This document shows positions 37,234 to 48,556 of a stretch of DNA of 64,000 bases, piece by piece (positions within the stretch are counted from its first letter, which is position 1; every line of letters starts with the position of its first letter). Under the pieces are notes generated by a model that saw only the letters and a list, made by a program, of their open reading frames with translations, searched no databases and was not told where the DNA came from. The DNA comes from RYN-230 sp963770545. GTDB lineage: Bacteria; Actinomycetota; Actinomycetes; Streptosporangiales; Streptosporangiaceae. Location: assembly GCA_963770545.1 (NCBI GenBank), contig CAVYQF010000010.1:1-64000 (forward strand), in the 5' to 3' direction. The translations under genes and the position numbers were made by a program.

Positions 37234-38012
37234 GGGAGGCGGGCCGCCCCGCACCCTCGAACACGGCTGGCGGGCCACGGCATGCGCACCGTGGCCCGTC
37301 GGCCGGATCTTCGCAGTATGTGCCGGCGCAGTACGCTCCGCCGCGCGGCGGGTCACCTCCGGGCGGCCCGCCGCGCGGGCAGCGGCGCCGCCGCCCGTTC
37401 GCCGTGGCCACCCTGGTCTGCGGGCTGCTCGTGCTGGCGCTCGGCGCGGCCGGACTGGTCCTGCTGACCGGCCACCCCCCCGCTGCCACTGGCCAGCCGG
37501 CCCGGGCGTCCGTCCCGGTGCCGTCCGGGTCCGTCGCCCCGGCCCCGGACCCCTCGCCGGCCGCCGCCGCCCCCCGGCCGGTGTTCCTGACCATCCCCGC
37601 CATTGGCGTGCGCTCCAGGCTGATCAGGCTGGGCCTCACCGCCCGGGGCACCCTCCAGGTGCCCGCATCCACCTCGGTGGCGGGCTGGTACACCGGCAGC
37701 CCGCGGCCCGGGGAGATCGGGTCCTCGGTGATCGCCGGGCATATCGACTCTTACCTCGGCCCGGGCATCTTCGCCAAGCTCGCGGACATGCGGACCGGCG
37801 AACTTATCTACGTCCGGCGCGCTAACCGCAGCCTGGCCGTGTTCCGCGTGTACGCGGTACGCCGGTACCCGAAGGACCACTTCCCCACCGGGAAGGTGTA
37901 CGGCCCGGCACCCCAGGCCGAACTGCACCTCATCACGTGCGGCGGCACGTTCGACTACACCACCCGCAGCTACCTCAGCAACACCGTGGTCTACAGCACC
38001 GAGATCCGCTGA
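37230..38012 (+). CDS. Class F sortase
   Basis: 260 residues. A basic N-terminus (RGQRRRRPF) and one membrane helix (VATLVCGLLVLALGAAGLVLLTG) are followed by the sortase barrel. Catalytic residues can be read as His in AGHIDS, Cys in LITCGG and Arg in TRSYLSN. The short length and motif spacing fit the class F (class E-like) enzymes of actinobacteria. The TTG at 37230 overlaps the DUF4397 stop (TTGA); an in-frame GTG at 37320 is the main alternative. The natural substrate is unknown, and the coupled DUF4397 protein lacks a canonical LPxTG. Confidence 0.85.
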   Translation: MREAGRPAPSNTAGGPRHAHRGPSAGSSQYVPAQYAPPRGGSPPGGPPRGQRRRRPFAVATLVCGLLVLALGAAGLVLLTGHPPAATGQPARASVPVPSGSVAPAPDPSPAAAAPRPVFLTIPAIGVRSRLIRLGLTARGTLQVPASTSVAGWYTGSPRPGEIGSSVIAGHIDSYLGPGIFAKLADMRTGELIYVRRANRSLAVFRVYAVRRYPKDHFPTGKVYGPAPQAELHLITCGGTFDYTTRSYLSNTVVYSTEIR

Positions 38013-38029
38013 GCTCTATCGCTGGCCCG

Positions 38030-38068
38030 CCACCGGCGGCCCGCCGCCGGCGGCCCCCACCGGCGGCC
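38030..38068. repeat. Three tandem CC[AG]CCGGCGGCC units between convergent genes
   Basis: Units at 38030-38041, 38044-38055 and 38057-38068, identical except one base in the middle unit. Each has a near-palindromic CCGGCGG core, so the region can fold into alternative GC hairpins. It sits between the sortase stop and the stop of the opposite-strand MBL gene and may act as a two-way terminator. Confidence 0.6.
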
Positions 38069-38088
38069 GCCCGTGATGCCTGCCGGAG

Positions 38089-38754
38089 CTACCAGCCCCG
38101 GGCCCGCCACTCGCCGATGTGCGGCCGCTCGGCGCCCAGCGTGGTGTCCCGCCCGTGCCCCGGGTACACCCAGGTGGGGTCGGGCAGCGGGGCGAAGACC
38201 CGCTCCTCCAGGTCGTCCAGGAGCTGCGTGAATCGCTTCGCGTCGCCCTCCGTGTTGCCCGGGCCGCCAGGGAACAGCGAATCCCCGGTGAACAGGTGCG
38301 GTTCCCCGGCCAGCCGCCCGGCCGCGTCATAGCAGAGCGCGATGCTGCCCGGGGTGTGCCCGCGCAGGTGGATGACGGACAGCGTGGCCGTCCCGACCGG
38401 GACTGTGCCGCCGTTCTCCACTAGAGTGGTCACCGGGACGGGCAGTTCCACCGCGTCGTCCGGATGAGCGATCACGTCCGCGCCGGTAGCCTCCGCCACC
38501 TCGCCGAGCGCCTGCCAGTGGTCGAAGTGCCGGTGCGTGGTGATGATGCGGCGCAGCGGCCGGTCTCCGATCAGGTCGAGCAGGCGCCTGGCCTCGTTGG
38601 CCGCGTCGATCAGCGCCGCCTCGCCAGTCTCGGTGCAGGTGAGGAGGTAGGCGTTGTTGTCCATCGGCCCGACCGCGAGCTTGGTCACGGTCAGTCCCGG
38701 CAATTCCCGCGTGTCGGGCGGGCCGCCCACGGTCACGTCCCCGGTGTAGGCCAC
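38089..38754 (-). CDS. MBL-fold hydrolase (glyoxalase II-like)
   Basis: 221 residues. Metal motif TTHRHFDHWQ, then His in HLRGHTPGS, Asp in LFTGDSLFPGG and His in YPGHGRDT: a complete two-metal glyoxalase-II-type set. The GTG at 38754 is chosen because AAGGAGG stands 6 bases upstream; the longer open frame reaching 39186 has no support. It follows the mycothiol-dependent isomerase gene by 53 bases on the same strand, so both probably act on thiol adducts, and they are divergent from uvrA. Substrate not known. Confidence 0.9.
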   Translation of the reverse strand: MAYTGDVTVGGPPDTRELPGLTVTKLAVGPMDNNAYLLTCTETGEAALIDAANEARRLLDLIGDRPLRRIITTHRHFDHWQALGEVAEATGADVIAHPDDAVELPVPVTTLVENGGTVPVGTATLSVIHLRGHTPGSIALCYDAAGRLAGEPHLFTGDSLFPGGPGNTEGDAKRFTQLLDDLEERVFAPLPDPTWVYPGHGRDTTLGAERPHIGEWRARGW

Positions 38755-38807
38755 CGCTGCCTCCTTGCGTTGCGTTGCTGTCTTTCTACACCGAACCAGT
38801 GCCAGGG

Positions 38808-39530
38808 CTACCGCCAGGGAGGCAGCACCGGCACGTCGGCGGCCCCGGTGACCTCGAGCCCGGCCCCGTTGTCCCGGCCGATCAGCCAGGCCAGCAGGGC
38901 CGCGGGTGGGCCGGACACGCTCACCTGCCTGGCCGGGGCGGCCGGGCCGATGGGATAGACGGCATCCAGGCCGTCCGGGCGGGCGAGACAGGCCGGCGCG
39001 TCCGCTCGCCCGGCGAAGTCGCGGGCCACCGGGGCCAGGTTCGCGTCCACGAAGCTGGCGGGCCAGTCGGCCGGGCGGTACCCCGTGTCGAGGTCGACGT
39101 GGTGGATCTCCAGCTCGGCCAGCCGGCGCGGCGGGATGTTCCGGGCCGGGAACGTGTCGTCGCGCCGGGCTACCAGCGCGTCCCACGCCCGGGCCGGCAG
39201 CTCCTGGGCCGCCGTGGCCAGTGCGGCGGCGCTGACCCGAACGTCCGCGGCCAGCTCCGCGGCGGATCGCGCGGCGCCCTCCTCGACCCCGCGGGCCCGG
39301 GCCTCATCACTGGGGTACATCGGCGTCTCTACCCCGGTACCAGCCCAGGTGAGCAGGTTCCGGAAGCCATCGGCGTTGCGGGCCAGATGGGTCAGCACAT
39401 GGCCGCGGGTCCATCCGGGGAGCCGCGACGACGCGGCGGCCTGGGCGTCGGTCAGCGCGTCCGCGGTGGCCAGCAGGCGGTCGGTCGACTCGCCGAGCTG
39501 GGTCAGGGCCAGGGCGATCTCGGTGTCCAC
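38808..39530 (-). CDS. Maleylpyruvate isomerase/DinB-type mycothiol-dependent enzyme
   Basis: 240 residues. The N-terminal DinB-like four-helix domain has LPGWTRGHVLTHLARNADGFRNLL, with the metal His pattern (H in GWTRGHVLTH, later HHVD in AELEIHHVDLDTGY). A small C-terminal domain follows. The family includes mycothiol-dependent maleylpyruvate isomerase. The GTG at 39530 is chosen because AAAGGAGCC lies directly upstream; 11 further in-frame residues to 39563 are less likely. It is upstream of the MBL hydrolase in the same operon. A second, more distant member is at 48557. Confidence 0.88.
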   Translation of the reverse strand: MDTEIALALTQLGESTDRLLATADALTDAQAAASSRLPGWTRGHVLTHLARNADGFRNLLTWAGTGVETPMYPSDEARARGVEEGAARSAAELAADVRVSAAALATAAQELPARAWDALVARRDDTFPARNIPPRRLAELEIHHVDLDTGYRPADWPASFVDANLAPVARDFAGRADAPACLARPDGLDAVYPIGPAAPARQVSVSGPPAALLAWLIGRDNGAGLEVTGAADVPVLPPWR

Positions 39531-39743
39531 AGGGCTCCTTTGCCGGGGTTCGGGGACCATCATCTCGTGCGGAATGGCACCCTGGAAGCAAGCGGGGGGA
39601 GGTGGTGCCGCCCGGGGCGCGTGGTCCGGGACGGCGCGGCCCCGGAGGTGCGCGGGCCGGGCGGTGCGGCCAGCGGTGGATGGCCCGGGCGGCGTGGCCC
39701 GGACGAGGCGCGGGCCGGGAAGCTCTCCGGCCGTGGCGGCGTT

Positions 39744-39766
39744 TTGTCAGTGGTCCCGAATACCAT
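39744..39766 (+). promoter_or_regulatory. PafBC-dependent (RecA_NDp-type) DNA-damage promoter of uvrA
   Basis: TTGTCAGTG (39744-39752), eight bases, then TACCAT (39761-39766). This matches the mycobacterial LexA-independent damage promoter TTGTCRGTG-N8-TAnnnT at every defined position. It lies 100 bases upstream of uvrA on the same strand, in an intergenic region of 336 bases. uvrA is a known target of this promoter class in mycobacteria, so the assignment is supported by both sequence and context. Confidence 0.85.
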
Positions 39767-39866
39767 GACGTGTCCCTGGCCGGCACGGGTCCTTCCTCCG
39801 TTCTGACCTGGAGGTCCGTCATCATGAGCCGGAGAACCCTCATCCTGACTCGGAGAATTGAGCGCA

Positions 39867-42731
<2,865 letters not shown>

Positions 42732-42833
42732 CCGCCGCCCGCCGGTCCGGTACCAGGAACCCTGGCGAGAGTACGGGCAGGTCGTGGACTCATCGCGCGG
42801 GGGGCGCAGGCTACGCTTCGCGGCGTGGAGATC

Positions 42834-43454
42834 ATGACCAGTGAGGGGTCCGCGCGGGCCGAGCTGACCTGGCCCCCCGGGAGCGGGCCGGCGGCCGGGG
42901 ACCCCGCGTTCCTGCTGGTGCTGACCCATGGCTCGGGTGGGGCGCCGCTGTCCGCCGACCTGCTCGCGGTGCGGGATGCGGTAATGCCCCTCGGTGCGGC
43001 GGTGGCCCTGGTCACCCAGCCCTACCGGGTCAAGGGACGCCGGGCGCCCGGATCGCCGGCCCGGCAGGACGCCGCCTGGATCGAGATCATCGGCACGCTG
43101 CGGGCCACAGCCGGGCCGCGCGTTCGGCTGGTGCAGGGCGGCCGCAGCAATGGCGCCCGGGTGGCCTGCCGGACCGCTGAGGCGACCGGGGCCCGGGCGG
43201 TGCTGGCGCTAGCCTTCCCGCTGCACCCGCCTGGGCACCCGGAGAAGTCACGAGCGGGCGAACTGTCCCTGGCGGGCACGGACGTCCTGGTCATCAACGG
43301 GAGCCGGGATCCGTTCGGCATCCCCGATCCTGCGGCCCGCACCCGGGTCGTGGTGCTGGATGGCGAAACCCACGCGCTGTCGGGGAGGCCCGGGGCGGCC
43401 GGCGCGGCTGCCGCTGCCTGGCTGGCGGATCTGCTGGGTCTCGCGCGCCCCTGA
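42834..43454 (+). CDS. Alpha/beta hydrolase (KANL3/Tex30-like)
   Basis: 206 residues. Oxyanion region LTHGSGGAPLS, nucleophile elbow GGRSNGARVA (Ser in G-x-S), acid in NGSRDPFG and catalytic His in GETHALSG complete the triad. This short form belongs to the KANL3/Tex30 group of alpha/beta hydrolases, whose substrates are mostly unknown. The ATG at 42834 is preceded by GGAG; GTG 42825 is an in-frame alternative. It follows uvrA by about 100 bases on the same strand. Confidence 0.83.
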   Translation: MTSEGSARAELTWPPGSGPAAGDPAFLLVLTHGSGGAPLSADLLAVRDAVMPLGAAVALVTQPYRVKGRRAPGSPARQDAAWIEIIGTLRATAGPRVRLVQGGRSNGARVACRTAEATGARAVLALAFPLHPPGHPEKSRAGELSLAGTDVLVINGSRDPFGIPDPAARTRVVVLDGETHALSGRPGAAGAAAAAWLADLLGLARP

Positions 43455-43575
43455 CCCGGCTCAGCCCGGAAAGGGGCCCGGGGTAAAGGGGCGTAATCGG
43501 GGACGCGTGGCCGTGGGAGACCGCGGCCAGCACCCGTAAGCGGGCACCGCAGACAGCACCTGCTAACGGCGCTGG

Positions 43576-43836
43576 CTAGGCCGCCGGCTCAGCGGGGGCG
43601 GCCACCTCAGGGGCATGGGGGTGGGCTGCGGGGATAATTCCGCTGTTCGCGCTCACATCTGTGGGCCGGTGCGGGGCTACCGTATCCCCGCCAGGCAGCA
43701 GTTCGCCGGTGTCCTCGAACACGACGATGCCATTGCAGAGCAGGCTCCAGCCCTGCTCGGGGTGACTGACAACAGTCCGGGCCGCCTCACGATCCAGCGC
43801 TCGCGCGTCGGGGCATGGCGGCGTGTGCGGGCACAT
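43576..43836 (-). CDS. DUF5999 family protein
   Basis: 86 residues. It begins MCPHTPPCPDARALDREAARTV and contains SHPEQGWSLLCNGIVVFEDTGELLPGG, the DUF5999 pattern found across streptomycetes and relatives. AGGAGG lies about 7 bases upstream of the ATG. Three N-terminal Cys/His (CPH...C) could bind metal, but this is unproven. The following 200 bases upstream are unusually A/T-rich, which suggests a regulated promoter region. Confidence 0.85.
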   Translation of the reverse strand: MCPHTPPCPDARALDREAARTVVSHPEQGWSLLCNGIVVFEDTGELLPGGDTVAPHRPTDVSANSGIIPAAHPHAPEVAAPAEPAA

Positions 43837-43839
43837 ACG

Positions 43840-44045
43840 CGTGCCTCCTGGTTAATGTCTGGCTGTGGTATTAATCACATGTTAGTGTGCTGGCTTTACC
43901 CCGCACACGACATAGTCAGTTGTGACGATTTATCGCGTCACTCTTTGTTACTAGTAGCTAGTAGCATACGTGACCCGGCTCACGTCATTGGGTATCCCGT
44001 ATGGGGCGTCGGCATCACAAATTCGTATAGGTCGTCCGGATTCCG
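43840..44045. promoter_or_regulatory. A/T-rich regulatory region with CRP-like dyad
   Basis: About 200 bases of markedly lower GC content between the starts-side of DUF5999 (minus strand) and the 3' end of the next minus-strand gene. It holds ACGTGA-CCCGGC-TCACGT at 43968-43985. This is a perfect 6-bp dyad whose inner part fits the CRP/GlxR consensus TGTGA-N6-TCACA at four of five bases in each half with the right spacing. A short direct repeat, TAGTAGC, lies at about 43953-43965. The likely target is the DUF5999 gene. Confidence 0.45.
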
Positions 44046-44501
44046 TTACCGAGTTGTAACTGCGTCCGCGCCGGACGGCTGGAAACCGGGCGCGAGCTCA
44101 TCCGACCCGCCGGTCACCGCGCTCCGAGGGATGCGGGGAATGCCAGTCAGGCGATGGCTCTCGCGCATCGTGAGCAGCCGTTCGGCCTCGGCGGACCAGA
44201 CCCGGACCGGCGAGGTCGCCTTGGCCTTGCGCCGGTAGATGCGGTCGTCGTAGCCCAGGGGCCCGATCGCGACCCGCTCGGCGGCGTAGGCCGCCCGCAT
44301 CGCGTCGGTCAGCGCCGTATCCAGGCGCTTGGCCAGCCGGTACTGCTCGGTGAGCGGAGCCTGGGCCGCCTGGGCGTCACGCAGTTCGTGATCGGCGGAC
44401 CGGGCCTCGGCGAGCAATTCGTCGAAGCTGGCGGCGAGTGCCTGGTCGGCGGCGAACTTCTGCTCGGCCTCCTGGCTGGCCGGCTTGCGTCTGGCGATCA
44501 C
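44046..44501 (-). CDS. Small charged helical protein, unknown function
   Basis: 151 residues. Residues 1-80 are predicted helical and charged (EAEQKFAADQALAASFDELLAEARSADHELRDAQAAQ). Then comes GPLGYDDRIYRRKAKATSPVRVWSAEAERLLTMRE, which looks like a conserved core. No known domain, signal peptide or membrane segment. GTG start with TAGGAG about 8 bases upstream. It lies 108 bases downstream of the ABC exporter pair on the same strand and could be the last gene of that transcript. The C-terminal ~25 residues are low complexity. Confidence 0.6.
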   Translation of the reverse strand: MIARRKPASQEAEQKFAADQALAASFDELLAEARSADHELRDAQAAQAPLTEQYRLAKRLDTALTDAMRAAYAAERVAIGPLGYDDRIYRRKAKATSPVRVWSAEAERLLTMRESHRLTGIPRIPRSAVTGGSDELAPGFQPSGADAVTTR

Positions 44502-44609
44502 GGTGCGCTCCTACGTCACGCTGGAACCTCTGGCCGGTAGGGGCCAACGGCGAGCCTAGCGGATGGGGTCCCGGTGCCCCGGCGCCACCGGGGCCGCCCG
44601 GGAGCCCGT

Positions 44610-46463
44610 CTAGGCCAGGCTGTCCAGCCAGTCGGTGTGCAGCGCCGAATACTCGCCGTCCGAGGCGAGCAGCAGGCTGGGCGGCCCGTCCTCCACAACG
44701 CGCCCGGCGCTGAGCACCAGCACCCGGTCCGCGATCTCCACGGTGGACAGCCGGTGCGCGATGATCATCGCGGTCCGCCCGGCCAGGATGGTGCGCAGCG
44801 CGCCCTGGACCAGCTGCTCACTCGGGATGTCCAGCAAGGAGGTGGCCTCGTCGAGGACCAGGACGGCGGGCGCGGCGAGGAACGCGCGGGCGAAGGCGAC
44901 CAGCTGGCGCTGCCCCGCTGACAGCCGCCCGCCCCGCTTGCCCACGTCAGCGGCGTAACCGCCGGGCAGCGCGGAGATGAAGGCGTCCGCGCCGATGGCC
45001 CGGGCCGCCGCTTCCACCTCCGCCTGGGTGGCGTCCGGCCGGCCGAGCCGGATGTTGTCGGCCACGGACCCGGAGAACACGAAGTTCTCCTGGGTGACCA
45101 GGACAATCTCCCGGCGCAGCACCCGGTCGGGCAGGTCCCGCAGGTCGACGCCGTCCAGCCGGACGCTGCCCTGGTCCGGGTCGTAGAAGCGGGCCAGCAG
45201 CCGGGCCACGGTCGTCTTCCCGGCCCCGGTCGCACCCACCAGGGCCACGGTCTGCCCGGCCGGGACGGTCAGGTCGAGCCCCGGCAGCACCGGCGCGGCC
45301 CGGTAGCCGAACCGTACCGCCTCGAACCGGACCTCCCGGCCCCCGGCCAGGGCGTCCGGGCCGCCCCGCGGGCCGCCACGGGGCGGCAGCGGCACCGGGT
45401 GGGCAGGCTCGGGCACCGCAGGCGGCTCGTCCAGCACGCCGGAGATCTTCTCCAGCGAGGCGGCGGCGGACTGGAAGGAGTTGTAGAACTGCGACAGGTC
45501 CTGCAGCGGGTCGAAGAACCGGCCCAGGTAGAGCAGGAACGTGGCCAGGACCCCGACCTTGATATCGCCGTCGATCACCCGCAGCCCGCCGTAGCAGAGC
45601 ACGACCCCGGTCGCCACGTTGCCGACCAGGGTGATCCCCGGCGCGTACACGGCCAGGACCCGGGACGAGCGAAGGCTCGCCGCCGCGTAGTTCTCGTTGA
45701 GGCGGCCGAAGATCTCCTCGTTGCGCTGTTCCCGGCGGAACGCCTGCACCGCGCGGATACCGCCGAAGGTCTCCACGAAGTGGACGATGACCAGGGCGAT
45801 CGTTTCCCGGGTCCGCCGGTAGGCGAGCGCGGACTCGCGCCGGAACCACATCGTCAGCCAGGCCAGCGGGACGAAGCCGGCCAGCACCACCAGCGCGAGC
45901 GGCCAGTCCAGCAGCAGCATCCCGGCTCCCACCAGGATCAGCGACAGCGCCGCGGATACCAGGGCGTCCAGGCCGTCGTCGAACAGGTCGGAGATGGAAT
46001 CGATGTCGGACACCTGCCGGGAGATGACCCGCCCCGAGGTGTAGTGCTCGTGGAACGCGACCGGCAGCCGCTGGAAGTGCAGGAAGAGCTGCTGGCGCAG
46101 CTCCAGGACGACCGTCTCGCCGAGCTTGCCCATCGAGTAGATGAACCCCCGGCTGGCCACGGCCTGGATGCCCACGGCGGCCGCGAAGCCGGCCACATAC
46201 AGCCCCATCGGCGCCAGGTCACCGCCGTGCAGCAGCGGCGGGATCCCCTGGTCGATGGCCACGCCGACCAGCCAGGGACCGGCCAGCGCGGCCAGGCTCG
46301 CGGTGACGATAAGCAGGAACGTGACGACCACCCGGGCCCGCTGCGGGCGCAGCAGGCTGAACAGGAGCCGCCGGGCCCGGCGGCGCAGCAGCGCGGCCAG
46401 GCCCCCGCTGACCTCATCGACGTCTTCCGCGGCGATCCCGCGCCATGCGTCAGTGGAGGTCAC
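44610..46463 (-). CDS. Heterodimeric ABC exporter subunit with canonical catalytic site
   Basis: 617 residues: six-helix exporter domain (about 35-330) fused to an ATPase domain. Walker A GATGAGKTT, signature LSAGQRQ, Walker B VLVLDEATS with the catalytic Glu, and switch His in IIAHRLSTV. The substrate-side sequence (HYTSGRVISRQVSDIDSI) is typical of MdlA/B and Rv1272c/Rv1273c exporters. The GTG start overlaps the stop of the upstream partner (GTGA at 46460-46463), so the two are translated as a pair. Likely exports lipids or drugs; no substrate can be named. Confidence 0.9.
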   Translation of the reverse strand: MTSTDAWRGIAAEDVDEVSGGLAALLRRRARRLLFSLLRPQRARVVVTFLLIVTASLAALAGPWLVGVAIDQGIPPLLHGGDLAPMGLYVAGFAAAVGIQAVASRGFIYSMGKLGETVVLELRQQLFLHFQRLPVAFHEHYTSGRVISRQVSDIDSISDLFDDGLDALVSAALSLILVGAGMLLLDWPLALVVLAGFVPLAWLTMWFRRESALAYRRTRETIALVIVHFVETFGGIRAVQAFRREQRNEEIFGRLNENYAAASLRSSRVLAVYAPGITLVGNVATGVVLCYGGLRVIDGDIKVGVLATFLLYLGRFFDPLQDLSQFYNSFQSAAASLEKISGVLDEPPAVPEPAHPVPLPPRGGPRGGPDALAGGREVRFEAVRFGYRAAPVLPGLDLTVPAGQTVALVGATGAGKTTVARLLARFYDPDQGSVRLDGVDLRDLPDRVLRREIVLVTQENFVFSGSVADNIRLGRPDATQAEVEAAARAIGADAFISALPGGYAADVGKRGGRLSAGQRQLVAFARAFLAAPAVLVLDEATSLLDIPSEQLVQGALRTILAGRTAMIIAHRLSTVEIADRVLVLSAGRVVEDGPPSLLLASDGEYSALHTDWLDSLA

Positions 46464-48319
46464 GAGGCGGCCTGCTCTCCGGCGACCGGCTCGTCCAGGC
46501 CGCTCATCAGTTCCCGGTACCGGGGCTGGGTGGCCAGCAGGTGCGGGTGCGTGCCGATCGCGGCGATGACCCCGTCGCGGAGCAGGGCCACCTTGTCCGC
46601 GAGCATGACCGTGGACGGCCGGTGCGCCACCACCAGCGCGGTGGTCTCGGCCAGCAGCCCGCTCAGCGCCTTGGTCACCTTCGCCTCGGTGTGCACGTCC
46701 AGCGCGGACAGCGGGTCGTCCAGGATCAGCAGCGAAGGCCGGGCCAGGATGGCCCGGGCCAGCGCCACCCGCTGCCGCTGACCGCCTGACAGGGCCATGC
46801 CCTGCTCGCCGATGCGGGTGTCCAGGCCCCAGGGCAGGTCGTGCACGAACCCGGCCTGCGCCATGGCCAGCGCCGCCTCGATCGCGCCCTCATCGGCGTC
46901 CGGCGCGCCGTAGCTGACGTTTTCCCGGACGCTGGCGGAGAACAGCGTCGGGTCCTCGAACGCGCAGCCGACCCGGGACCGCAGCATCGGCAGCGGCAGC
47001 CGCCGGACATCGGTACCGTCCAGCAGGACGGCGCCCGACGTCACGTCGGCGAGCCGGGGGACCAGTTGCAGCAGGGTCGTCTTGCCCGCCCCGGTCGCCC
47101 CGGCCAGGACCATGGTCTGGCCCGGCTCGACGGCCAGGCTCACGTCCCGCAGTAACGGCTGCTCCGCGCCCGGGTAGCTGAACGCGACGTGGTCGAAGAC
47201 CAGCCGGGCCGGCCGGGGCCGCCGGCCGGACGGCCGCCCCGCGGTCCCGGCCTGGGGACCGGCCGGGCTGGTGATGGCGGGCGGGGTGTCCAGGATCTCG
47301 AAGATCCGCTGGGCCGCGGTGGCCGCTTCCTGGCCCCCAGCCAGGATGTAGCCCATCGACTCGATGGGCCAGACCAGCGCCAGGGTCAGCGTGATGAACG
47401 CGACCAGGCCGCCCAGGGTCAGCTCGTGCCGGGCGGTCGCGACGGCGCCGAGCAGCAGCAGCAGGCCGATCAGCGCGTTCGGGATCAGGTCGAGGCCGGC
47501 CCAGAACGTGCTGCGCAGCCGGGCCTTCTGGAGCTCGGTCCCGAACACCTCGAGGGCCTGGCCGGTGTGCTGCCCGGCCGCCTCGTCACCCCGGCCGAGC
47601 GCCTTGAGCACGCGGATCCCGGTCGCGGCCTCCTCCACGTAGGTGGCCAGGTCGCCCTGCTGGTCCTGGGCCCGGCGGGAGAGCACCCGGTAGGTCTGCT
47701 GGAAGTGGGTGCTCGCCGCCACCACGGGCAGGAAGACCGTGGCGGTGAGCAGGCCGAGCCACCAGTTCAGCCGGATCAGCAGCGCTACCACCGCGATGAA
47801 CGTGACCACGTTCGTGACCAGGAAGATCGTGCCGAAGCCGGCGAACCGGCGGATCGCCGAGAGGTCCGTGGTCGCCCGGGACAGCAGCTGGCCGGACTGC
47901 CACTCGTCGTGGAAGGCGGGCGGCAGCCGCTGCAGGTGCGCGTAGATGTCCGCCCGCATGGAACGCTCCATCCCGGTGACCGCGTTCGCCTGCATCCACC
48001 GGCGCAGGAAGTTCAGCAGCGCCTGGCCGATGCCCAGGCCGACCGCGGCCGCGCCGATGGGCAGCAGCAGGCTCCGCTCCCCGTGGCTGATCGCCCCGTC
48101 GATCATGGATTTCGTCAGCAGCGGGATGGCGATTTCGCTGCCCACGGCCACGATCGCGCAGGCGAGCATGAACACCAGCTGCCACCGGTAGGGACGCAAA
48201 TAGACCCGGGTCCGCCATAGTGACGCGAGGGGGGTCGCCCCACGGTCGGCAGGCGTATTACGGCCAGGTTCATGGGGGGGCATTACTAGAACGCTAGTTG
48301 CGGTCCGCCGCTGTGTCAC
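46460..48319 (-). CDS. Heterodimeric ABC exporter subunit with degenerate catalytic site
   Basis: 619 residues, same fold as its partner. Walker A GATGAGKTT and signature LSGGQRQ are canonical, but Walker B reads LLILDDPLSALD, with Asp in place of the catalytic Glu. That is the hallmark of the degenerate half-site in heterodimeric exporters such as TM287/288 and BmrC/D. The switch His is kept in VVAHRPSTV. The start is GTG 48319 (AGGGA 9 bases upstream) or ATG 48283. The promoter region is shared with the divergent DinB-type gene. Confidence 0.9.
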   Translation of the reverse strand: MTQRRTATSVLVMPPHEPGRNTPADRGATPLASLWRTRVYLRPYRWQLVFMLACAIVAVGSEIAIPLLTKSMIDGAISHGERSLLLPIGAAAVGLGIGQALLNFLRRWMQANAVTGMERSMRADIYAHLQRLPPAFHDEWQSGQLLSRATTDLSAIRRFAGFGTIFLVTNVVTFIAVVALLIRLNWWLGLLTATVFLPVVAASTHFQQTYRVLSRRAQDQQGDLATYVEEAATGIRVLKALGRGDEAAGQHTGQALEVFGTELQKARLRSTFWAGLDLIPNALIGLLLLLGAVATARHELTLGGLVAFITLTLALVWPIESMGYILAGGQEAATAAQRIFEILDTPPAITSPAGPQAGTAGRPSGRRPRPARLVFDHVAFSYPGAEQPLLRDVSLAVEPGQTMVLAGATGAGKTTLLQLVPRLADVTSGAVLLDGTDVRRLPLPMLRSRVGCAFEDPTLFSASVRENVSYGAPDADEGAIEAALAMAQAGFVHDLPWGLDTRIGEQGMALSGGQRQRVALARAILARPSLLILDDPLSALDVHTEAKVTKALSGLLAETTALVVAHRPSTVMLADKVALLRDGVIAAIGTHPHLLATQPRYRELMSGLDEPVAGEQAAS

Positions 48320-48432
48320 CTGTATTTTCCCTGGCTGCGCGGGTGGGCCCGGTGTGCCGCGGACGGAGCAGCGAGACGTGCCCGGTCAGGCGGGTACGGA
48401 GGAAACAGAAGGATTGCCCTATTGGTCGGGAC

Positions 48433-48448
48433 GTAACAGGTGTGTTAC
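48433..48448. promoter_or_regulatory. GTAACA-GGTG-TGTTAC dyad between divergent genes
   Basis: Perfect 6-bp arms with a 4-base spacer, in the 237-base gap between the ABC exporter genes (minus) and the DinB-type gene (plus). Its size and symmetry fit a dimeric repressor site of the TetR or MarR kind, but no regulator gene is adjacent. Confidence 0.35.
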
Positions 48449-48556
48449 CTCATCGCCGCTATGCGGAGGCCGGGTAGCGGCGGCTGGGCAACTCTGGCAC
48501 GCTGGCTAGCCCGGGGGGGCTCGCGACGCGGTGCCGTACGCCGGCAGGGAGGGACC

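Noticed and set aside
38030..38068. CRISPR-like short repeat array
   Set aside because: Units are 12 bp, nearly contiguous and without unique spacers; they are a GC-rich tandem repeat between convergent genes.
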